From Agromyces cerinus (GTDB taxonomy: Bacteria > Actinomycetota > Actinomycetes > Actinomycetales > Microbacteriaceae), in the NCBI RefSeq assembly GCF_016907835.1, contig NZ_JAFBCT010000001.1, positions 496,001 through 560,000 of the forward strand: 64,000 bases of DNA, read 5' to 3'. Under the pieces are notes generated by a model. The model saw nothing but the letters and a program-made list of their open reading frames with translations, did not search any database and was not told where the DNA came from. Of this stretch, positions 36,423-46,513 are shown one piece after another. Position numbers and translations under genes: made by a program. Position 1 is the first letter of the stretch. The number at the start of each line of letters is the position of its first letter.

Positions 36423-37589
36423 ATGCACCCGCTCGTCGAGCCCGGCCCGCCGCTCGCGGCCGAGCGCATCGCGCGATTCAGTCGGCAGCTCATGCTGCCG
36501 GGCTTCGGCGAGCTCGCCCAGCGCCGCCTCGCGGCGGCTCGCGTGCTCGTCGTAGGGGCCGGGGGACTCGGCAGCGTCGTGGTGCCCTCGCTCGCCGGCG
36601 CGGGGGTCGGCACGATCGGCGTCGTCGACGACGACGTCGTCGAACTCTCGAACCTGCACCGGCAGACGAGCCACGGCGTCGCCGACCTCGGCCGGCCGAA
36701 GGTCGATTCGCTCGCCGAGACGGTCGCCGCGATCGACCCCGACTGCCGCGTGGTCCGCCACCGCACCCGCCTGTCCGCCGCCGACATCCGCGAGGTGCTC
36801 GCCGGGTACGACCTCGTCGTCGACGGCAGCGACAACTTCCCGACGCGCTACCTCGTCAACGACGCCGCGTCGCTCGCCCGGGTTCCGCTGGTCTGGGGTG
36901 CGATCCTGCGCTTCCACGGCCAGGTCGGCACCGCATGGCACGCGCACGGGCCGGGGTACCGCGACCTGTTCCCGGTGCCGCCCTCGCCCGACGAGGTGCT
37001 CTCGTGCCAGGCCGGCGGCGTGCTGCCGAGTCTCTGCACCACGGTCGGCGGGCTCATGGCCACCGAGGTCGTGAAGCTCATCACCGGCGTCGGCGAGCCG
37101 CTCATCGGCCGGGTGACGACCGTCGACGCCCTCTCGGGGCGGTCGCGCGAGATCGCCTACACGGCGATCGCCGATGCCCCCGAGATCACGAGCCTCATCG
37201 ACTACGAGGTGTTCTGCGGCCTGCGAACGGCCGAGCAGGCGACGGATGACGCGGCGCACGCGCCCGCACCGGCACCGCCCGCCGTGACGGCTGCGGGCCT
37301 GCTCGAACGCCTTCGCGGCGGCGCCCCGCTCACCCTGCTCGACGTTCGCGAACCCGAGGAGGCCGAGCTCGCCCGCATCCGCGACAGCGTGCTCGTGCCG
37401 CTCGCCGCGCTCGCCGAGGGCGCGGGGCCGACTCCCGGGTCCGGCCCGGTCGTCGTCTACTGCGAGCACGACCTGCGATCGCGGCGGGCGGCTCGACTGC
37501 TCCGCGAACGCGGCCTCACCGAGGTCGAGTACCTCACGGGCGGCATCGTGAGCTTCGCCGCCGTCGCCGGCGAGCTCGTGCAGCGATGA
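36423..37589 (+). CDS. moeZ: MoeZ: adenylyltransferase-rhodanese for MoaD sulfuration
   Basis: 388 residues. The E1-like ThiF/MoeB domain (VLVVGAGGLGSVVVPSLAGA, VDGSDNFPTRYLVNDA, active Cys region SCQAGGVLPSLC) is fused to a C-terminal rhodanese domain (LLDVREPEEAELARI, catalytic Cys in VVYCEHDLRSRRAARLL). It adenylates and thiocarboxylates MoaD. I prefer ATG 36423; in-frame ATG 36414 overlaps the -10 box. Paired zinc CxxC motifs of classical MoeB are not seen. Confidence 0.9.
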   Translation: MHPLVEPGPPLAAERIARFSRQLMLPGFGELAQRRLAAARVLVVGAGGLGSVVVPSLAGAGVGTIGVVDDDVVELSNLHRQTSHGVADLGRPKVDSLAETVAAIDPDCRVVRHRTRLSAADIREVLAGYDLVVDGSDNFPTRYLVNDAASLARVPLVWGAILRFHGQVGTAWHAHGPGYRDLFPVPPSPDEVLSCQAGGVLPSLCTTVGGLMATEVVKLITGVGEPLIGRVTTVDALSGRSREIAYTAIADAPEITSLIDYEVFCGLRTAEQATDDAAHAPAPAPPAVTAAGLLERLRGGAPLTLLDVREPEEAELARIRDSVLVPLAALAEGAGPTPGSGPVVVYCEHDLRSRRAARLLRERGLTEVEYLTGGIVSFAAVAGELVQR

Positions 37590-37641
37590 GCCCGGTGCCC
37601 GAGGCATCCGTCGACACGAACACGACTCGTGAGGAACCCGC

Positions 37642-38055
37642 ATGACCGAACCCCTCGCCCTCGTCACCGACGGGCCGATCGACGAGACCGCCGTTCGCTC
37701 GGCGGTGGAGGCCGACGCGAGCGGCGCCGTCGTCGTGTTCCTCGGCATCGTGCGCGACCACGACGCCGGGCGGGGAGTGCTGGCCCTCGACTACCGTGCG
37801 CACCCCGAGGCCGAGCGGTTCCTCGCCGAGTGCGTGCGACAGGTCGCAGCCGAGACCGGCATCGCCGTGGCGGCCGTGCACCGGGTGGGGGAGCTGCGCA
37901 TCGGCGATGTCGCACTCTGCGCCGCGGCATCCGCTGCGCACCGCGCCGAGGCGTTCGACGCGTGCGAGCGCCTCGTCGAACTCGTCAAGCAGCAGGTGCC
38001 GATCTGGAAGCGCCAGCACTTCGTCGACGGCGTCTCGGAGTGGGTCGGGCTCTGA
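37642..38055 (+). CDS. moaE: Molybdopterin synthase catalytic subunit MoaE
   Basis: 137 residues. Combines with MoaD to convert cyclic pyranopterin to molybdopterin. Conserved GAVVVFLGIVRDHDAG, VAAVHRVGELRIGD and the lysine segment VKQQVPIWKRQHFVDG. The start is ATG with GAGGAA. Downstream of moeZ on the plus strand and convergent with moaA. Confidence 0.95.
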   Translation: MTEPLALVTDGPIDETAVRSAVEADASGAVVVFLGIVRDHDAGRGVLALDYRAHPEAERFLAECVRQVAAETGIAVAAVHRVGELRIGDVALCAAASAAHRAEAFDACERLVELVKQQVPIWKRQHFVDGVSEWVGL

Positions 38056-38080
38056 AACCCGGGAGCCGCGCCACGAGCGG

Positions 38081-39193
38081 TCACCCGCCGATGTACGACA
38101 TCTCGATCTTCGGTCGCGCCCCGCGCAGCTCGGGTGTGAGGCCCGCCCGCACCTCGGAGTAGCGGTCGTCGCGCGCACCCCAGATCGCGCCCATCGCCGC
38201 GGCGAGCCCCTCGTCGTCGATGCCGCCGCGCAGGAGAGCCCGCAGGTCGTGGCCCTCCGAGGCGAAGAGGCAGGTGAAGAGGCGGCCGTCGGTCGAGATG
38301 CGGGCGCGGTTGCAGGTGCCGCAGAAGGCCTGCGTGACGCTCGAGATCACGCCGATCTCACCGCCGCCGTCGCGGTAGCGCCACCGGGCCGCCGTCTCGC
38401 CGGGCACGAGTTCGCCCACGGGCTCGAGCGGGAGCTCGCGGCCGATGCGCTCGACGATCTCGGCGGAGGGCACCACCTCGTCGAGGCTCCAGCCGTTGGA
38501 GGTGCCGACGTCCATGTACTCGATGAACCGCAGGCTGAACGGAGTGCCGTGGAAGTGGCGGGCCATGGGCAGCACCTCGTGATCGTTCACGCCGCGCTTG
38601 ACGACCATGTTGACCTTGATCGGGCCGAGGCCCGCGGCGCGGGCGGCCTCCATGCCGTCGAGCACCCTGGCGATCGGGAAGCCGACGTCGTTCATCGCCC
38701 GGAACACGTCGTCGTCGAGGGAGTCGAGTGAGACCGTCACCCGGGTGAGGCCTGCTGCCTTCAGCGCATCGGCCTTCACCGCGAGCGCGGCGCCGTTCGT
38801 GGTGAGGGCGATCTCGAGGGGGCGGCCGTCGGGTGTACGGAGTTCCGCGAGACGCGAGATCAGGTCTTCGATGCCGCGCCGGAGCAACGGCTCGCCGCCC
38901 GTGAGCCGGAGCTTCTCGACTCCGTGCGCCGCGGCGACGCGAGCGATGCGGGTGATCTCGTCGAAGTCGAGCAGCTCCTCGCGCTCGAGGAAGGCGTAGT
39001 CGCGCCCGAACACGGCCTTGGGCATGCAGTACACGCAGCGGAAGTTGCACCGATCGGTGACCGAGATGCGCAGGTCGCGGAGCGGCCGGTCGAGGCGGTC
39101 GGAGAGCCGGCCCGTCGCGGGCAGGCGGCGTGCGCCGAGACCCGCACCGCCATGGGAACGGGGCGATTCGGCCGGTGGTCTCGACGACGTCAC
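38081..39193 (-). CDS. moaA: GTP 3',8-cyclase MoaA (radical SAM)
   Basis: 370 residues. First step of molybdenum cofactor synthesis. The radical-SAM cluster is [10 protein letters not shown]; the C-terminal second cluster lies in [21 protein letters not shown]; the protein ends in Gly-Gly, as required for activity. GTP-binding region [11 protein letters not shown]. The start is GTG with a GGGGG tract upstream; the N-terminal about 35 residues are low-complexity. Only 24 bases separate it from the modC stop, so it may belong to the mod transcript. Confidence 0.96.
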   Translation of the reverse strand: MTSSRPPAESPRSHGGAGLGARRLPATGRLSDRLDRPLRDLRISVTDRCNFRCVYCMPKAVFGRDYAFLEREELLDFDEITRIARVAAAHGVEKLRLTGGEPLLRRGIEDLISRLAELRTPDGRPLEIALTTNGAALAVKADALKAAGLTRVTVSLDSLDDDVFRAMNDVGFPIARVLDGMEAARAAGLGPIKVNMVVKRGVNDHEVLPMARHFHGTPFSLRFIEYMDVGTSNGWSLDEVVPSAEIVERIGRELPLEPVGELVPGETAARWRYRDGGGEIGVISSVTQAFCGTCNRARISTDGRLFTCLFASEGHDLRALLRGGIDDEGLAAAMGAIWGARDDRYSEVRAGLTPELRGARPKIEMSYIGG

Positions 39194-39216
39194 GGGTGCA
39201 CCCCCTGTTGTGGCGT

Positions 39217-40458
39217 CTACCGTAACACCGCGGCCGGCAGCGCCCGCACCGAGACCTCCGCCGCCGCGATCGTGAACTCGAGCCGCGCACCCGTCGCGAG
39301 GTCGAGCGAGACCGCCGCGGCCGAGGGTACGTCGACCGCGAGGTCGGGGAACTCGGTGATGCCGATGCGCACGCCGCCGGGCACGGGGCGCAGTTGGGCG
39401 ACCGTGCCCGTCCAGGCATTGACAGCGGATGCCGCGGGCGAGCGATCGCCTGCGGGTGCCGCGTGCACCGCGCCGGGGCTGAAGACCGCGGATGCCGCGG
39501 CTCCGAGCTGCACGCGAGCGTCGCCGTCACCGGTGCTCCGCAGGCGCAGGAACGGCGCGTTCGGCCGTGACGAGCCGTCGGGACGCCCGGCGGCACCGCC
39601 GGCACCGCCCGCCACGGGAGCTTCGACGACCACGACGCAGCCCTCGGAATCGACGGTGCCGATGACGAGGTTCACCCCAGCGAGCGCGGCCGCGAACGGC
39701 GTCGTCGGATGCCCGAGCACCTCCGCGGTCGACCCCGCTGCGGCGATGCGCCCCGACTGCAGCACCACGGAGCGCCGGGCGAGCACGATCGCGTCGAGCG
39801 GGTCGTGGGTGACGAGCACGATCGGAATGCCGGAGGCCGCAGGAATCCGGGCGACCAGCTCTCGCATCTCGGCGGCGGCCTGCACGTCGAGCGCGGCGAA
39901 CGGCTCGTCGAGCAGCAGCACCTCGGGTTCCGCGGCGAGCGTGCGCGCGAGCGCCACCCGCTGCTGCTGCCCGCCCGAGAGCTGCCGGGGCCGGCGCTGG
40001 GCGAGGTCGGCGAGTCCGAACTGCTCGAGCCTCGCGTGCGCTGATTCCCGCGCGCCGTGCGCGCGTTCGCCGCGTGCTCGTGCCGCGAACGCGACGTTCT
40101 CGAGCACGCTCAGGTGCGGGAACAGCAGCGGCTCCTGCCCGAGCAGCCCGATGCGGCGCAGCTCGGGCGGCACATCGTGCTGCGGCGCACGCGAGCCGGG
40201 CATGCGCCCGGTGAGTTCGCGGTCGCCGACGCGCACCGTGCCCGAATCGGGCAGCAGCGTGCCGGCGATCGCCTGCAGGAGGGTCGACTTGCCCGCCCCG
40301 TTCGGTCCGAGCACCGCGAGGATCTCGCCCGGTGCCACCTCGATGCGGGCACGCAGCTCGAACGCGCCGATCGACGCCGCGACCTCGGCGACGAGGCCGG
40401 CGGATGCCGCAGAGTCGGCGCCGCCCGCGTCGCGCCGACTGCTTGCACCACCGCTCAT
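39217..40458 (-). CDS. modC: Molybdate ABC transporter ATPase ModC
   Basis: 413 residues. Walker [11 protein letters not shown]-loop [13 protein letters not shown], signature [15 protein letters not shown], Walker [13 protein letters not shown] and H-loop [10 protein letters not shown]-terminal TOBE/Mop-like segment is present ([19 protein letters not shown]), with a longer linker than usual. The ATG overlaps the modB stop (ATGA). Confidence 0.92.
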   Translation of the reverse strand: MSGGASSRRDAGGADSAASAGLVAEVAASIGAFELRARIEVAPGEILAVLGPNGAGKSTLLQAIAGTLLPDSGTVRVGDRELTGRMPGSRAPQHDVPPELRRIGLLGQEPLLFPHLSVLENVAFAARARGERAHGARESAHARLEQFGLADLAQRRPRQLSGGQQQRVALARTLAAEPEVLLLDEPFAALDVQAAAEMRELVARIPAASGIPIVLVTHDPLDAIVLARRSVVLQSGRIAAAGSTAEVLGHPTTPFAAALAGVNLVIGTVDSEGCVVVVEAPVAGGAGGAAGRPDGSSRPNAPFLRLRSTGDGDARVQLGAAASAVFSPGAVHAAPAGDRSPAASAVNAWTGTVAQLRPVPGGVRIGITEFPDLAVDVPSAAAVSLDLATGARLEFTIAAAEVSVRALPAAVLR

Positions 40459-41336
40459 CGCGCGGTGTCCTCGCGCCAGCCGCGCATGACGAGCAGCACC
40501 GCGACCGCCACGACGATGAGCATGAGCGAGAGGGCGATCGCCGTGTCCTCGCTGACGCCCGCGCCGTTGAACGCCGTGTAGATCGCGAGCGGCATCGTGC
40601 GCGTCGTACCGGCCGCGTTGCCGGCGAAGAGCGCGGTCGCCCCGAACTCGCCGAGCGCTCGGGCGAAGCAGAGCACGGTGCCCGCGAGGAGCCCCGGGCC
40701 GATCAGGGGCAGCGTGATGCGGCGGAAGACGGTGAAGCGTCGGGCTCCGAGTCCCGCGGCGACGGACTCGAAGCCCGTGCCGGCGGTGCGCAGCGCGCCT
40801 TCGACCGAGATGACGAGGAACGGCAGGGCCACGAACGTCTGCGCGATCACGACCGCGGTCGTGGTGAAGGGCACCCGGAGTCCGAATGCCTCGAGCGCGC
40901 CGCCGAACAGTCCGGTCCGGCCGAGCAGGGCGAGCAGGGCGATGCCGCCTACGAGCGGTGGCAGCACGAGCGGCAGCGTCGAGAGGGTGCGCAGTACCGC
41001 CGCGACCGGTCGGGAGCTGCGGGCGATGACGAACGCCAGCGGCACGCCGAGCACGACGCAGACCGTCGTCGCGATCGTCGCGGTGACGAGTGACAGCCCG
41101 AGGGCGTCGAGTGCGGCCGGCGAGGTCACCGCGGCGGGCACGCTCGCCCAGTCGAGCCGGACGAGCAGTGCGGCGAGCGGCAGCACGAGCACCGCGACCG
41201 CGACGCCGGCCGGCACGAGGATCCACGGCGGCAGGGACGAGCGACGCGCGACAGGGCCGGGCGCGCGATCGACATCGGCGCCCGGGCCGGCGACGGTGGC
41301 ACGCCCGACCGGCTCCCCGCGGGCGAGGTCGGTCAC
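40455..41336 (-). CDS. modB: Molybdate ABC transporter permease ModB
   Basis: 293 residues with six predicted membrane helices and the permease coupling loop ESVAAGLGARRFTVFRRITL. The cytoplasmic N-terminus is longer than usual (about 30 residues). The GTG start overlaps the modA stop by four bases (GTGA). Confidence 0.93.
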   Translation of the reverse strand: MTDLARGEPVGRATVAGPGADVDRAPGPVARRSSLPPWILVPAGVAVAVLVLPLAALLVRLDWASVPAAVTSPAALDALGLSLVTATIATTVCVVLGVPLAFVIARSSRPVAAVLRTLSTLPLVLPPLVGGIALLALLGRTGLFGGALEAFGLRVPFTTTAVVIAQTFVALPFLVISVEGALRTAGTGFESVAAGLGARRFTVFRRITLPLIGPGLLAGTVLCFARALGEFGATALFAGNAAGTTRTMPLAIYTAFNGAGVSEDTAIALSLMLIVVAVAVLLVMRGWREDTAR

Positions 41337-42154
41337 GGTGGACCGAATCCGAAGGAGGCCAGCACCTCGGCCCCCTCCGCGGAGCGAACGAACCGGACGA
41401 ACTCGCGCGCCGCCTCCGGATTCGCGGCGTCGGCGAGGGCGGCGACCGGGTAGGTGTTGGTCGCGGCATCCGCACCGTCGATCTCGATGCCCTCGACCGC
41501 GCCGTCGGCGGCCTGCACGTCGGTCACGTACACGAGGCCGGCGTCGGCCTCACCCGAGCGGACCTTCGTGAGCACGGCGCTGACGTTCTGCTCCTCGCTG
41601 ACGGGGGTCACGTCGACACCGGCGCGATCGAACAGCGTCTGCGCGGCATGGCCGCACGGCACCTCGGGCGCGCAGAGCACGACGAGCGGCTGGGCGGATG
41701 CCGCTGCACCGAGGTCGTCGAGCGCGTCGATGCCGAGCGGGTTGCCCGGTTGCACCGCGATCTCGAGCACGTTCGAGGCGAAGGTCGCGGGGTCTCCGTC
41801 GACGAGGCCGGCCTCGGCGACCGTCGCCATGGTGCGGTCGTCGGCCGAGGCGAAGACGTCGGCGGCGGCGCCCTCGCTGAGCTGGGTCGCGAGGGTCGAC
41901 GAGCCGTCGTAGGTGATCGGGGCGACGTCGAGGCCCGGATGACGTGCTTCGAAGCGGGTGGCGAGTTCGTCGAACGCCCCGCTGAGGGAGGCAGCGGCGA
42001 AGATCGTGAGTCCGCCCCGAAGCTCCGAGGTCGTCGCGTTCGGCGACCCGCTCGGATCGGCGGAGGGTGCGGTGCCCACGCCGGCGCAACCGCCGAACGC
42101 GACGGCGAGGATCGCGGCCGAGGTCGCGACGAGCAGACGGCGGGTCCGGGTCAT
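41333..42154 (-). CDS. modA: Molybdate-binding lipoprotein ModA
   Basis: 273 residues. Lipoprotein signal ending AFGGC. Substrate-site segments LTIFAAASLSGAFDELA, YDGSSTLATQLSEGAAADVF, and VSEEQNVSAVLTKVRSGEADAGLVY. The ATG giving MTRTRRLLVATS overlaps the regulator stop by four bases. The long upstream open frame is antisense noise. Confidence 0.94.
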   Translation of the reverse strand: MTRTRRLLVATSAAILAVAFGGCAGVGTAPSADPSGSPNATTSELRGGLTIFAAASLSGAFDELATRFEARHPGLDVAPITYDGSSTLATQLSEGAAADVFASADDRTMATVAEAGLVDGDPATFASNVLEIAVQPGNPLGIDALDDLGAAASAQPLVVLCAPEVPCGHAAQTLFDRAGVDVTPVSEEQNVSAVLTKVRSGEADAGLVYVTDVQAADGAVEGIEIDGADAATNTYPVAALADAANPEAAREFVRFVRSAEGAEVLASFGFGPP

Positions 42155-42558
42155 CCGCGGGGGCCCGTCTCGGTCTCGACGATGACCATCGTCGCCTTGA
42201 CGACCGCGACGCCTCGCGAGCCGACCTCGAGACGCAGTTCCCGCGCGGCCTCGGCCGACATGAGGGAGACGACCCGGTGCGGCCCGCACTGCAGTTCCAC
42301 CTGGGCCATGAGGCCGTCGATCTCGACGCGGGTGACGAGGCCGACGAACCGGTTGCGCGCGCTGCGGCGAACGCCGCTGCGATCCTCGGAGCCCGCAGCG
42401 ATCTCGGCAGCCCGAGCCGCGAGCTCGGCGCCGGGCACGACCTGGCGGCCCGCGGCGTCCTTCTCGGCAGGCAACAGGCCTTCGTGCACCCATCGGCGGA
42501 TGGTGTCGTCACTCACGCCGACGAGCGAGGCCGCTTCGCTGATCCGATACTGCGTCAT
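42151..42558 (-). CDS. ModE-like regulator: MerR-type HTH plus molybdate-binding TOBE
   Basis: 135 residues. An excisionase/MerR-type helix-turn-helix (YRISEAASLVGVSDDTIRRW) is followed by a single TOBE/Mop domain (ARNRFVGLVTRVEIDGLMAQ). This architecture pairs DNA binding with molybdate sensing and likely controls the modABC genes it starts. It overlaps modA by four bases. A 16-base perfect palindrome lies 15 bases before its ATG, a likely own operator. Confidence 0.85.
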   Translation of the reverse strand: MTQYRISEAASLVGVSDDTIRRWVHEGLLPAEKDAAGRQVVPGAELAARAAEIAAGSEDRSGVRRSARNRFVGLVTRVEIDGLMAQVELQCGPHRVVSLMSAEAARELRLEVGSRGVAVVKATMVIVETETGPRG

Positions 42559-42572
42559 GAAATGGACATTAC

Positions 42573-42588
42573 TTCCGCAGATGCGGAA
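42573..42588 (-). promoter_or_regulatory. Palindromic operator candidate TTCCGCAGATGCGGAA
   Basis: A perfect 16-base palindrome directly upstream of the ModE-like/mod operon and downstream of nothing else. Autorepression by the ModE-like protein is inferred. Confidence 0.6.
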
Positions 42589-42702
42589 TGACAACCGGAA
42601 TCGCGCCGTCCCGTCGCTCGCCTGGCGAACTCGCGCGTGGATCACGGACACCCCGGCTGTTAGCCTCGAACCGCTCACGCGAGACAGCGAGGACCCAGCG
42701 CC

Positions 42703-43230
42703 ATGGACCAGTTCGATACGCCGCCCCCGGGGCAGCCCACGGCCGGCACGGAGCAGATCGTGGCCGACCACCTCGAGCGAGCCGTCGAGCTCGCCACCGA
42801 GAACGTGCGCAGGAGCGGCGGGCCGTTCGGGGCCATCGTGGTGTCGGCCGACGGACGGCTCTTCGAGGGCGTCAACCGGGTCACCGCGAACCTCGACCCC
42901 ACCGCGCACGCCGAGGTCACGGCGATCCGGGCGGCGTGTCAGGCACTCGGCACCTTCGACCTCAGCGGCGCCACCCTCTACTCGAGCTGCGAGCCGTGCC
43001 CCATGTGCCTCGCCTCCTCGCTGTGGGCCCGCATCGATCGCGTCTACTTCGCCGCCGATCGCCATGACGCTGCGGCGGCCGGCTTCGACGATGCGGTCTT
43101 CTACCGCTACTTCGAAGAGGGTGCCGAGGCGCGAGCCGTGATGCCGGTCGCCAGCATCGATCTCGGCGAGGCTCGGCGCACCGCCCCGTTCACCGAGTGG
43201 AGTCGCACCGCCTCGCGGATCGACTACTGA
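42703..43230 (+). CDS. Guanine deaminase-type nucleoside deaminase
   Basis: 175 residues of the cytidine deaminase fold. The zinc site is HAEVTAIRAAC (HxE) with SSCEPCPMCLASS (PCxxC). The C-terminal part FYRYFEEGAEARAVMPV fits GuaD-like guanine deaminases. Guanine to xanthine would feed the adjacent xanthine dehydrogenase. A -10-like TAGCCT lies about 40 bases upstream. Its last seven bases overlap convergent xdhC. Confidence 0.85.
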   Translation: MDQFDTPPPGQPTAGTEQIVADHLERAVELATENVRRSGGPFGAIVVSADGRLFEGVNRVTANLDPTAHAEVTAIRAACQALGTFDLSGATLYSSCEPCPMCLASSLWARIDRVYFAADRHDAAAAGFDDAVFYRYFEEGAEARAVMPVASIDLGEARRTAPFTEWSRTASRIDY

Positions 43231-44096
43231 GCGCTGCGCGTGGCGCGGCGTTGCCGCGAGGCATCCGTCGCGGCGGCAGCATCCGATCGCTCGATGAGCT
43301 GCAGGATGCGGGCTGCGACGCTCACCGCGATCGTCGCGGGCGCCTTTCCGGTGACCTCCGGAATGCCGATGGGGGTCTCCACGCGGGCGAGGGTCGCCTC
43401 GTCGTGGTCGAGTTCGAGGAGCTGCTTGCGGAACCGAGCCCACTTCGAATGCGACCCGATGAGCCCGATCGAGCCGAGCTCGGGGTGACGCAGCGCCGCG
43501 TCGGTGATCGCGAGGTCCTCGACGTGGTCGTGCGTCATGATCAGCACGTGCGAACCCGGCGGCAGCAGCGCCAACGCGGCCTCGGGCACGGGCTCGTGAT
43601 GCAGGTGCACGGTGGCGACGGCATCGGCGAGGAGTCCGGTGGCACTCGGCGACCCGAGGCGCTCGGGCGCGAGCATCTCGGCGCGGGAGTCGACGAGATG
43701 CAGCTCGAGCTCCTGACGGCCGAGGATACGGGCGAGTTCGAGCCCGACGTGGCCGACCCCGAACACGGCGACCGACGGCACGACCCGCACGGGTTCCAGC
43801 AGCATGGTGACCTCTCCTCCGCAGCATTGCACGCCGTAGTCGGTCGTCGCCCGGTCGCTGAGCGTCAGGGTGAGCAGCTCCGGCTCCGCGGCGGCGGAGG
43901 CGAGCATCGCACGCGCACGCTCGATCGCGGTCTGCTCGAGGTTGCCCCCGCCGACCGTGCCGAACACCGACTCGGTCGAGACGACCATCTTCGCCCCACC
44001 GTTGCGCGGCGCATGACCGCGCACCATGGCCAAGGTGACGAGCACGGCGGGCGTCCGCGCGTCGCGGAGCCGCTGCAGGGCCTCGAGCCAGTCCAC
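43224..44096 (-). CDS. xdhC: Xanthine dehydrogenase accessory protein XdhC
   Basis: 290 residues. N-terminal CoxI/XdhC domain (HAPRNGGAKMVVS, FGTVGGGNLEQTAIERA, Cys pair VQCCGGEV) and C-terminal Rossmann domain (VAVFGVGHVGLELARIL). Binds molybdenum cofactor, supports its sulfuration and inserts it into XdhB. The start is GTG. Third gene of xdhA-xdhB-xdhC, 14 bases after xdhB, and overlapping the guanine deaminase end. Confidence 0.92.
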   Translation of the reverse strand: MDWLEALQRLRDARTPAVLVTLAMVRGHAPRNGGAKMVVSTESVFGTVGGGNLEQTAIERARAMLASAAAEPELLTLTLSDRATTDYGVQCCGGEVTMLLEPVRVVPSVAVFGVGHVGLELARILGRQELELHLVDSRAEMLAPERLGSPSATGLLADAVATVHLHHEPVPEAALALLPPGSHVLIMTHDHVEDLAITDAALRHPELGSIGLIGSHSKWARFRKQLLELDHDEATLARVETPIGIPEVTGKAPATIAVSVAARILQLIERSDAAAATDASRQRRATRSAQ

Positions 44097-44110
44097 GTCA
44101 CCCGCCTCGG

Positions 44111-46513
44111 CTAGGTCTCGGTCGCCGCAGCGGGAACGAGCCTCGGGGCGCGCTCGTCGTCGACCGTGTCGGCGGACGCGGCGGTCGTGGTCTCACGTGC
44201 GGACTCGACGGCCCAGAAGACCGCCTCGGGCGTCGCCGGCGAGCCGAGCTCCACGCTCCGGCCGGCCGGGCCGAACGCGCCGACCGCCGCGCGGATCGCC
44301 TCACGTGCACTGAAGGCGAGCATCAGCGGCGGTTCGCCCACCGCCTTCGAGCCGTAGACCGCTCCGTCTTCGCGGGCGTTCGCGAAGAGGCGCACATGGA
44401 ACTCCTCGGGCATCTCCGAGAAGCTCGGCAGCTTGTACGTACTCGCCGACTGGGTCAGCAGCCGGCCGCGATGCGGGCCGTCTGATTCATCCCATCGGAG
44501 CTCTTCGAGCGTGAGCCAGCCGACCCCCTGCACGTAGCCGCCCTCGATCTGGCCGAGATCGAGCATGGGCGAGAGCGAGTCGCCGACGTCGTGCACGATG
44601 TCGACGCGGCGCACCCGCGTGGCCCCGGTGAAGCCGTCCACCTCGACCTCGGTGACGGCGGCGCCGTAGGCGAAGTACTTGAACGGCGAGCCCTGCATCC
44701 GGTCGGGGTTCCAGTGCAACCCCTCGGTGCGGTAGAAGCCCGCCGCCCAGAGCTGCACGCGCTGCAGGTACGCGGCCTCCGCGACCTCCGCGAAGGTCAG
44801 GGGCTCGGCCTCGCTGCCGAGTGCGGTGACGGATCCGCCCGCGAACCGCACGTCCCGTTCGTCGACGCCGAGGAGCCGGCCCGCGACGGCCGCCATGCGG
44901 TCGCGGATCTGCTCGCAGGCGTGCTTCACGGCGCCGCCGTTGAGATCGGCACTCGAGGAGGCGGCGGTCGCCGAGGTGTTCGGCACTTTGTCGGTGCGGG
45001 TGGGGGCGAGCCGCACCTGCTCGAGACGCAGGCCCAGCGCCGTCGCGGCGACCTGCAGCATCTTCGTGTGCAGGCCCTGTCCCATCTCGGTGCCGCCGTG
45101 GTTGATGAGCACCGAGCCGTCCTTGTAGACGTGCACGAGCGCCCCGGCCTGGTTGAACGCCGAGAAGTTGAACGAGATGCCGAACTTCACCGGGGTGATC
45201 GCGATCCCTCGCTTCGCGTCCGCGTGCGCCGCGTTGAACCCGGCGACCTCGCTTCGGCGTCGCTCGAAGCGACTCTCGTCGAGGAGCTGCGCCCAGATCG
45301 ACGGGAGTCGCTCGGCGTCCTTCACGAGCTGTCCGTACGGAGTGCGCTGACCAGGCCGGTAGAAGTTCCTGCGGCGGAGTTCGGCCGGGTCGATGCCGAG
45401 CACCGGGGCGACCCGGCCGAGGACGTCCTCGATGAGGAACATGCCCTGCGGCCCGCCGAAGCCGCGGAACGCGGTCTGCGAGGTCTTGTTCGTCTTCGCG
45501 ATGCGGCCGTGCACGCGCACGTTCGGGATCCAGTAGGCGTTGTCGACGTGGCAGAGCGCTCGGCCGAGCACGGGCTCGGAGAGGTCGAGGCTCCAGCCGC
45601 CGTCGGCGGTGAGCGTGGCCTCGAGCGCCTGGATCAGCCCGTCGTCGGAGAACCCCGCCCTCCACGTGATGTGGAACGGGTGGCGCTTGCCGGTCATGGT
45701 GATGTCCTGCGTGCGATTCAGTCGCAGGCGCACCGGCCGACCGGTGAGCTTCGCGCCGAGTGCGGCGACGGCGGCGAGCCCGTGGGGCTGCATCTCCTTC
45801 CCACCGAAGGCGCCGCCCATGCGGAGGGACTGCACCGTGACCCGGCTCGACGGCACGCCGAGCACGTGGGCGACGATCTCCTGCGTCTCGGAGGGGTGCT
45901 GCGTCGAGCTCTGCACGAAGTACTGGCCCTCGGAGTCGAGAAGCGCGAGCGATGCCTGGGTCTCGAGGTAGAAGTGCTCCTGGCCGCCGACCTCGCAGAC
46001 GCCCTCGAAGACGTGCGCCGACTCCGTCATCGCGGTGGACGCGTCGCCACGGGCGACGGTGCGGGCGATGCCCTGATACGACCCGGCGGCGATCGCCTCG
46101 ACCACGGTGATGCACGACGGAAGGGGTTCGTACGAGACGCGCACGGCCTCGGCGCCGAGGCGGGCCGCCTCGGCCGTCTCGCCGAGCACCCAGACGAGCG
46201 CGTGGCCGGTGTACATCGCCTCGTCGGGGAAGAGCGGCTCGTCGTGCTTGATGCCGGCGTCGTTGAGGCCGGGCACGTCGGCGGCCGTGAGCACGCGGAC
46301 GACGCCCGCCACCTCGTAGGCGGGGGAGACGTCGATTTTCACCCGGGCATGCGCCTCGGCCGACTGCACGGGCCACGCGGTGAGCACACCGGCCGTCTGC
46401 GCGGCGAGGTCGTCGGTGTACATCGCGGCGCCGGTGACATGCAGCGCCGCGCTCTCATGAGCGGGGCTGAGGCCCACGACGGGATCGGCCGGGCGGTCGG
46501 CGAGTGCGCTCAT
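44111..46513 (-). CDS. xdhB: Xanthine dehydrogenase molybdopterin subunit XdhB
   Basis: 800 residues. Oxidises hypoxanthine/xanthine to urate at the molybdenum centre. Visible cofactor/substrate motifs: GGAFGGKEMQPHG, AFRGFGGPQG, GGTEMGQGLHTKM and the late catalytic Glu in AVGEPPLMLAFS. I chose the ATG giving MSALADRPADPVVGLSP, overlapping the xdhA stop by four bases; the longer frame is not family-like. Confidence 0.95.
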   Translation of the reverse strand: MSALADRPADPVVGLSPAHESAALHVTGAAMYTDDLAAQTAGVLTAWPVQSAEAHARVKIDVSPAYEVAGVVRVLTAADVPGLNDAGIKHDEPLFPDEAMYTGHALVWVLGETAEAARLGAEAVRVSYEPLPSCITVVEAIAAGSYQGIARTVARGDASTAMTESAHVFEGVCEVGGQEHFYLETQASLALLDSEGQYFVQSSTQHPSETQEIVAHVLGVPSSRVTVQSLRMGGAFGGKEMQPHGLAAVAALGAKLTGRPVRLRLNRTQDITMTGKRHPFHITWRAGFSDDGLIQALEATLTADGGWSLDLSEPVLGRALCHVDNAYWIPNVRVHGRIAKTNKTSQTAFRGFGGPQGMFLIEDVLGRVAPVLGIDPAELRRRNFYRPGQRTPYGQLVKDAERLPSIWAQLLDESRFERRRSEVAGFNAAHADAKRGIAITPVKFGISFNFSAFNQAGALVHVYKDGSVLINHGGTEMGQGLHTKMLQVAATALGLRLEQVRLAPTRTDKVPNTSATAASSSADLNGGAVKHACEQIRDRMAAVAGRLLGVDERDVRFAGGSVTALGSEAEPLTFAEVAEAAYLQRVQLWAAGFYRTEGLHWNPDRMQGSPFKYFAYGAAVTEVEVDGFTGATRVRRVDIVHDVGDSLSPMLDLGQIEGGYVQGVGWLTLEELRWDESDGPHRGRLLTQSASTYKLPSFSEMPEEFHVRLFANAREDGAVYGSKAVGEPPLMLAFSAREAIRAAVGAFGPAGRSVELGSPATPEAVFWAVESARETTTAASADTVDDERAPRLVPAAATET

